The notes below the pieces were generated by a model. That model saw only the letters and a list, made by a program, of their open reading frames with translations. It ran no database searches and was not told the DNA's origin. From Hirundichthys speculiger (lineage: Eukaryota; Chordata; Actinopteri; Beloniformes; Exocoetidae), in assembly GCA_018398805.1 (NCBI GenBank), contig JAGFBZ010000173.1:35001-99000 (forward strand): 64,000 bases of DNA, read 5' to 3'. The position numbers were made by a program, and so were the translations under genes. Shown here one piece after another: positions 43,976 through 64,000 of the stretch; within the stretch, counting starts at the first letter, position 1, and each line of letters starts with the position of its first letter.

Positions 43976-44112
43976 GGCCAAAACATCAGTGGTTCATTAG
44001 AAAATAAAGAAAAGATAGAAAGATGAGCCGCTGCATTCGTCTTAAACACTGAACACTTCCGGGTCCACAGGCATCCTCCTGGGTCACATCTTCTTTTTAA
44101 AATTTTTTTATA

Positions 44113-44118
44113 TTTATT
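44113..44118 (-). terminator. Candidate poly(A) signal of the ARHGAP4-like gene
   Basis: AATAAA on the minus strand about 480 nt past the stop codon at 44599. Other signals may exist. Confidence 0.35.
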
Positions 44119-44253
44119 TAATACGACAAGCTTAAACCGGTTTAAATCTGTTTTTTTTCCTAAGAGAATTAAATGCTCAGAGTAAAATAAGCGAAGGCAC
44201 TCCTAGACACAGGCCCCAGATCAGTTTTCCTTTGAGAGCTGATCTCAGACCTG

Positions 44254-44270
44254 CCACTAGGGGGCAGCGC
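44254..44270 (+). promoter_or_regulatory. CTCF-like motif
   Basis: CCACTAGGGGGCAGCGC matches the core vertebrate CTCF consensus by eye. It is in the 3'UTR region of the ARHGAP4-like gene. Binding is inferred. Confidence 0.45.
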
Positions 44271-44598
44271 CACACCGACCACTTCACAAAAAGTCAGCCG
44301 GGTGATTATCACGGCCTTAAGTCACCTCCCTGATTCTCCAAAAGTTCTACCAACTTGGAGAATAAACAGACCAAAACTTAAAAAAAAATAAAAAGCAAAA
44401 GAAAAAAAAATAAAAAGATCAAAACTGGCTGGAAAACAGACACACTTGACATACATTTACACGGCACTGAGACTAGTGGCACTATGAGATGGCAGACGCA
44501 ATTATTATACACGTGTCAGAAAAATAAATCCAGATTTTCACCGGCGGCCTCGACGGCAGAATAATCATCACATGATCGTCCTCTGCTGTCCCCTCGTC

Positions 44599-61706
<17,108 letters not shown>

Positions 61707-62255
61707 CTGGAGGGAAAACATGGACGAGCAGATCAGACAGAGAGGAGGACAGAGGGGCGGCCATGACGGTGACACGTGGACGGAGGGACGGCGTTGTGCA
61801 AAAAGAGCGGGAGGATCCCAAAGTGACTCATTTATGGGAAGACTGGGTGTTTAGAGTACTGCCTCCTTGTAAGTAGAAGAAAACTAGATTTTTTTTTGAC
61901 ATCGAGGACGAGATGATTAAAAACGAACAGTCACGTCTCCTGAACGTCCGTCGTGTTCAAATGAGGATGAAGATGAAGGAAATTCAAGTCTTAAAGAAGC
62001 CGATTAAAGAAAAAACCTTTGCAAACTGTGTTTACTGCAGAAACCGGAGACGAGTGCCAAGAAATCTGCAGTCAACCTGCCCACGTTTCTGCAGTGGTCG
62101 TGAATTCCAACAGTCCCTGAACTCAACATTTGTGGCGTTATAACTTTTATGTTTATTAGCGGCTCGTTTCCCTCCTGTTTATGTGCAGCTGCAGGAACAA
62201 ATAACTGATGCAGCAGAAGTTGCTGCAGCTCTCAGTCATGTTGGCATAACCCCCA
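61707..62255. other. ARHGAP4-like intron without recognised content
   Basis: No further upstream exon, element or array was found here. Confidence 0.4.
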
Positions 62256-62306
62256 AAACCCCCCCCCCCCCCCCAACCCCCCCCCCCCACCCCCCCCCCC
62301 ACCCCC
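62256..62306. repeat. C-rich low-complexity tract
   Basis: Several C10-C14 runs separated by single A bases. Pro-rich and Gly-rich frames here are artefacts. Confidence 0.85.
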
Positions 62307-62589
62307 GCGGTGATAAAATCAGAGCCTCAAACACCCACCGACGTGCAGCAGCCATTTCAGAGACCGTCCTCTGAGACTGAACTGGCTGCTGGGGATTACT
62401 TTGATTCACGGACTGCAAACAAACATGATTTTTATTTCATTTACAAAAGACAAAAACCTTTCAGTCCTGAGCTGCTGCTCAACTGTTGACTGTTGATCTG
62501 TGACGACGTTCAGGGCTGCTTGAATTATAATTATAGAATTATAATTTAACACAACATTTAATATCCACCCTTCCCACAAGAAAACTATC

Positions 62590-63225
62590 CAGAGGGGGGA
62601 AACAAAAAAAAAGAATTCAAAATAAAATTAAAAAATAAAATAAAATATGCATAAAATTTAAAAAATAAATAAAAAAAAATAAATAAAAAAATAAAAAGAA
62701 AATAAATAAAAAATAAAAATCAAAATTAAAATTAATTTAAAAACTTTATTCAATCATAAATAAATATATAAAATTTAATGGAAATTAAATAAAGAATAAC
62801 AATAAATAAAATATAAATTAATATTATAAATTCATTCAATAAATAAAATACAAATATAAATTAAAATAAAATTAAAAATTAAAATAACAATAAATAAAAT
62901 TAATAAAATATAAAATTAAATAGAAAATAAAGCTCATAAATAAAATAAAAATTAAATAAAAATAAAATAAATAGATTCCCTAAATCAATCTGTTAATAAT
63001 AATAAAAATATAAATAAAAACTAATATTAAATAAAATAAAATAAATGATCAATAATTTTAAAAAAAAATTAAATAAACAACAATAGAAATAAAGCCACAA
63101 AATAAAATAACTTTAATAATTCTAAAAAAATGAAATAGAACCAAAGAAATAAAATTAAATAAATAATACAAAAAAATAAAACTATAATAAATATATCCTA
63201 AAATAACAAAAAAAAAATAAACAAA
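62590..63225. repeat. (AAATAAAAT)n low-complexity tract
   Basis: About 630 bp of A-rich sequence, almost free of G and C on the plus strand, made of AAATA/AAAATTA words; no unit length is constant. Confidence 0.85.
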
Positions 63226-64000
63226 AAGAGGATATTGGTCTGGTTTTTTGACTGAACCCGTAAGCCTCACACAGTGTCAGAACATTTTATTCCAGGAAGA
63301 AAACCACAGAGTCACCCGGTTCAATCTTCCGTCCAGACCTGTTCCTGCAGCCCCCCACACATCATCACCCCCACCACCGTCTCACAGTGGTATGGTGCAA
63401 CTTTCTTCAATGTTTTTGTTTTGTTTTTATTTTTAATGAAATAGGTATCAAGTAAATCTCTTCTCAACCATCTCTCCACACCACCGTGATTCTTCGGTCA
63501 GAGGCTTCTTCAGATTCGCTGCAACACAGACGGCTAAAATATAACTGAACTGAATTTAAACTTCTGAACCGTCACCAACTGTGCTTCTCTAACACCACTG
63601 CTTGTGTCTTTCTCTCCACTTGTGTTTAACGTCTTACACGCCCTTCCCGACACGAAACCTTCCCGACCGGCAAAATGCCAAAGCTTTAATAGCCGACGGT
63701 CAGATCTCTGAACTCCGAACTCCTCTTGGCAGTAAGAGGGTTCTAGTATCGATCATCTATCAGTACTGAGTCACGTGATCTTTTTTCTTCTTTATGACTT
63801 TGACTTAAAGCTGTTAAATTAATGATGACATGCTGAAAAATCACAACACTGATGTCCTTCTGAGGCCAAACTCCACTCTTCTGATTCAAACTCCAACTCC
63901 ATTCACAAATCAAAACAGGGTGGGGTGGGGGGTGTACTAACTTTAGGACACAACTGTCAAAAAGATGACCTGAGTGCAGCCATAACAGCTTTAGCTATGC
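63226..64000. other. Right-edge intronic sequence
   Basis: I found no ARHGAP4-like exon with usable splice sites and no element ends. The upstream exons (F-BAR half) must lie beyond the window. Confidence 0.35.

Overview
The window is vertebrate nuclear DNA, most probably from a teleost fish. Coding sequence is a small fraction, cut into short exons with GT..AG splice sites. The rest is intronic or intergenic DNA packed with hAT, Tc1/mariner, Tigger-like, piggyBac and LINE remnants, long-inverted-repeat MITEs, tRNA-derived SINEs, minisatellites and microsatellites. There are no operons, no CRISPR array and no bacterial signals. Exons below were joined by hand from splice signals, reading phase and remembered family sequence; no alignment was run.

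All recognised genes are on the minus strand. (1) Positions 1024-1152 hold the first coding exon (signal peptide) of an unidentified secreted or membrane protein that runs off the left edge, with a CpG-rich promoter at about 1153-1440. (2) FAM50A (XAP5 family) runs from 31137 down to 1710 in 13 coding exons. It has 333 codons including the stop, spread over about 29.4 kb because its introns are full of transposons. Its poly(A) signal lies only about 300 bp from the start codon of gene 1. Exon 1 carries one base too many and a premature stop. (3) A divergent caveolin-2-like gene (200 aa) runs from 36800 to 32713, with an untranslated first exon at about 38448-38640 in a CpG-rich promoter. (4) The 3' half of an ARHGAP4-like Rho GTPase-activating protein (RhoGAP plus SH3) runs from 61706 to 44599; its 5' half lies beyond the right edge.

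Repeat landscape from left to right: a 19-bp minisatellite (2.0-2.9 kb); hAT element family A (5.2-6.2, 12.6-14.9 and 26.7-27.6 kb), whose second copy contains a Tigger-like element that itself carries a THAP-domain exon; a 17-bp GC-rich minisatellite (15.9-16.4 kb); a nest of hAT in hAT in LINE, plus a Tigger-like fragment (18.3-20.9 kb); a piggyBac C-terminal remnant (21.7-21.9 kb); three copies of a long-inverted-repeat MITE (22.8, 28.5 and 58.3 kb); two copies of hAT family C (24.3 and 45.4 kb); a fold-back element (33.1-34.0 kb); a 0.28-kb triplication (35.7-36.5 kb); a 42-bp minisatellite next to a LINE reverse-transcriptase fragment (39.4-41.0 kb); 4-, 10- and 31-bp arrays (42.9-45.2 kb); a GAT/ATC array abutting the SH3 exon (51.0-51.7 kb); AT microsatellites with MITEs inserted in them (56-57.6 kb); and a 0.9-kb telomere-like array (60.3-61.2 kb).

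The genes are not functionally linked as a pathway. FAM50A is a nuclear spliceosome-associated factor, caveolin is a membrane scaffold, and ARHGAP4 is a cytoskeletal GTPase regulator. The most unusual content is the layered transposon structure, the way arrays and elements press against splice sites, and the single-base lesion in FAM50A exon 1.
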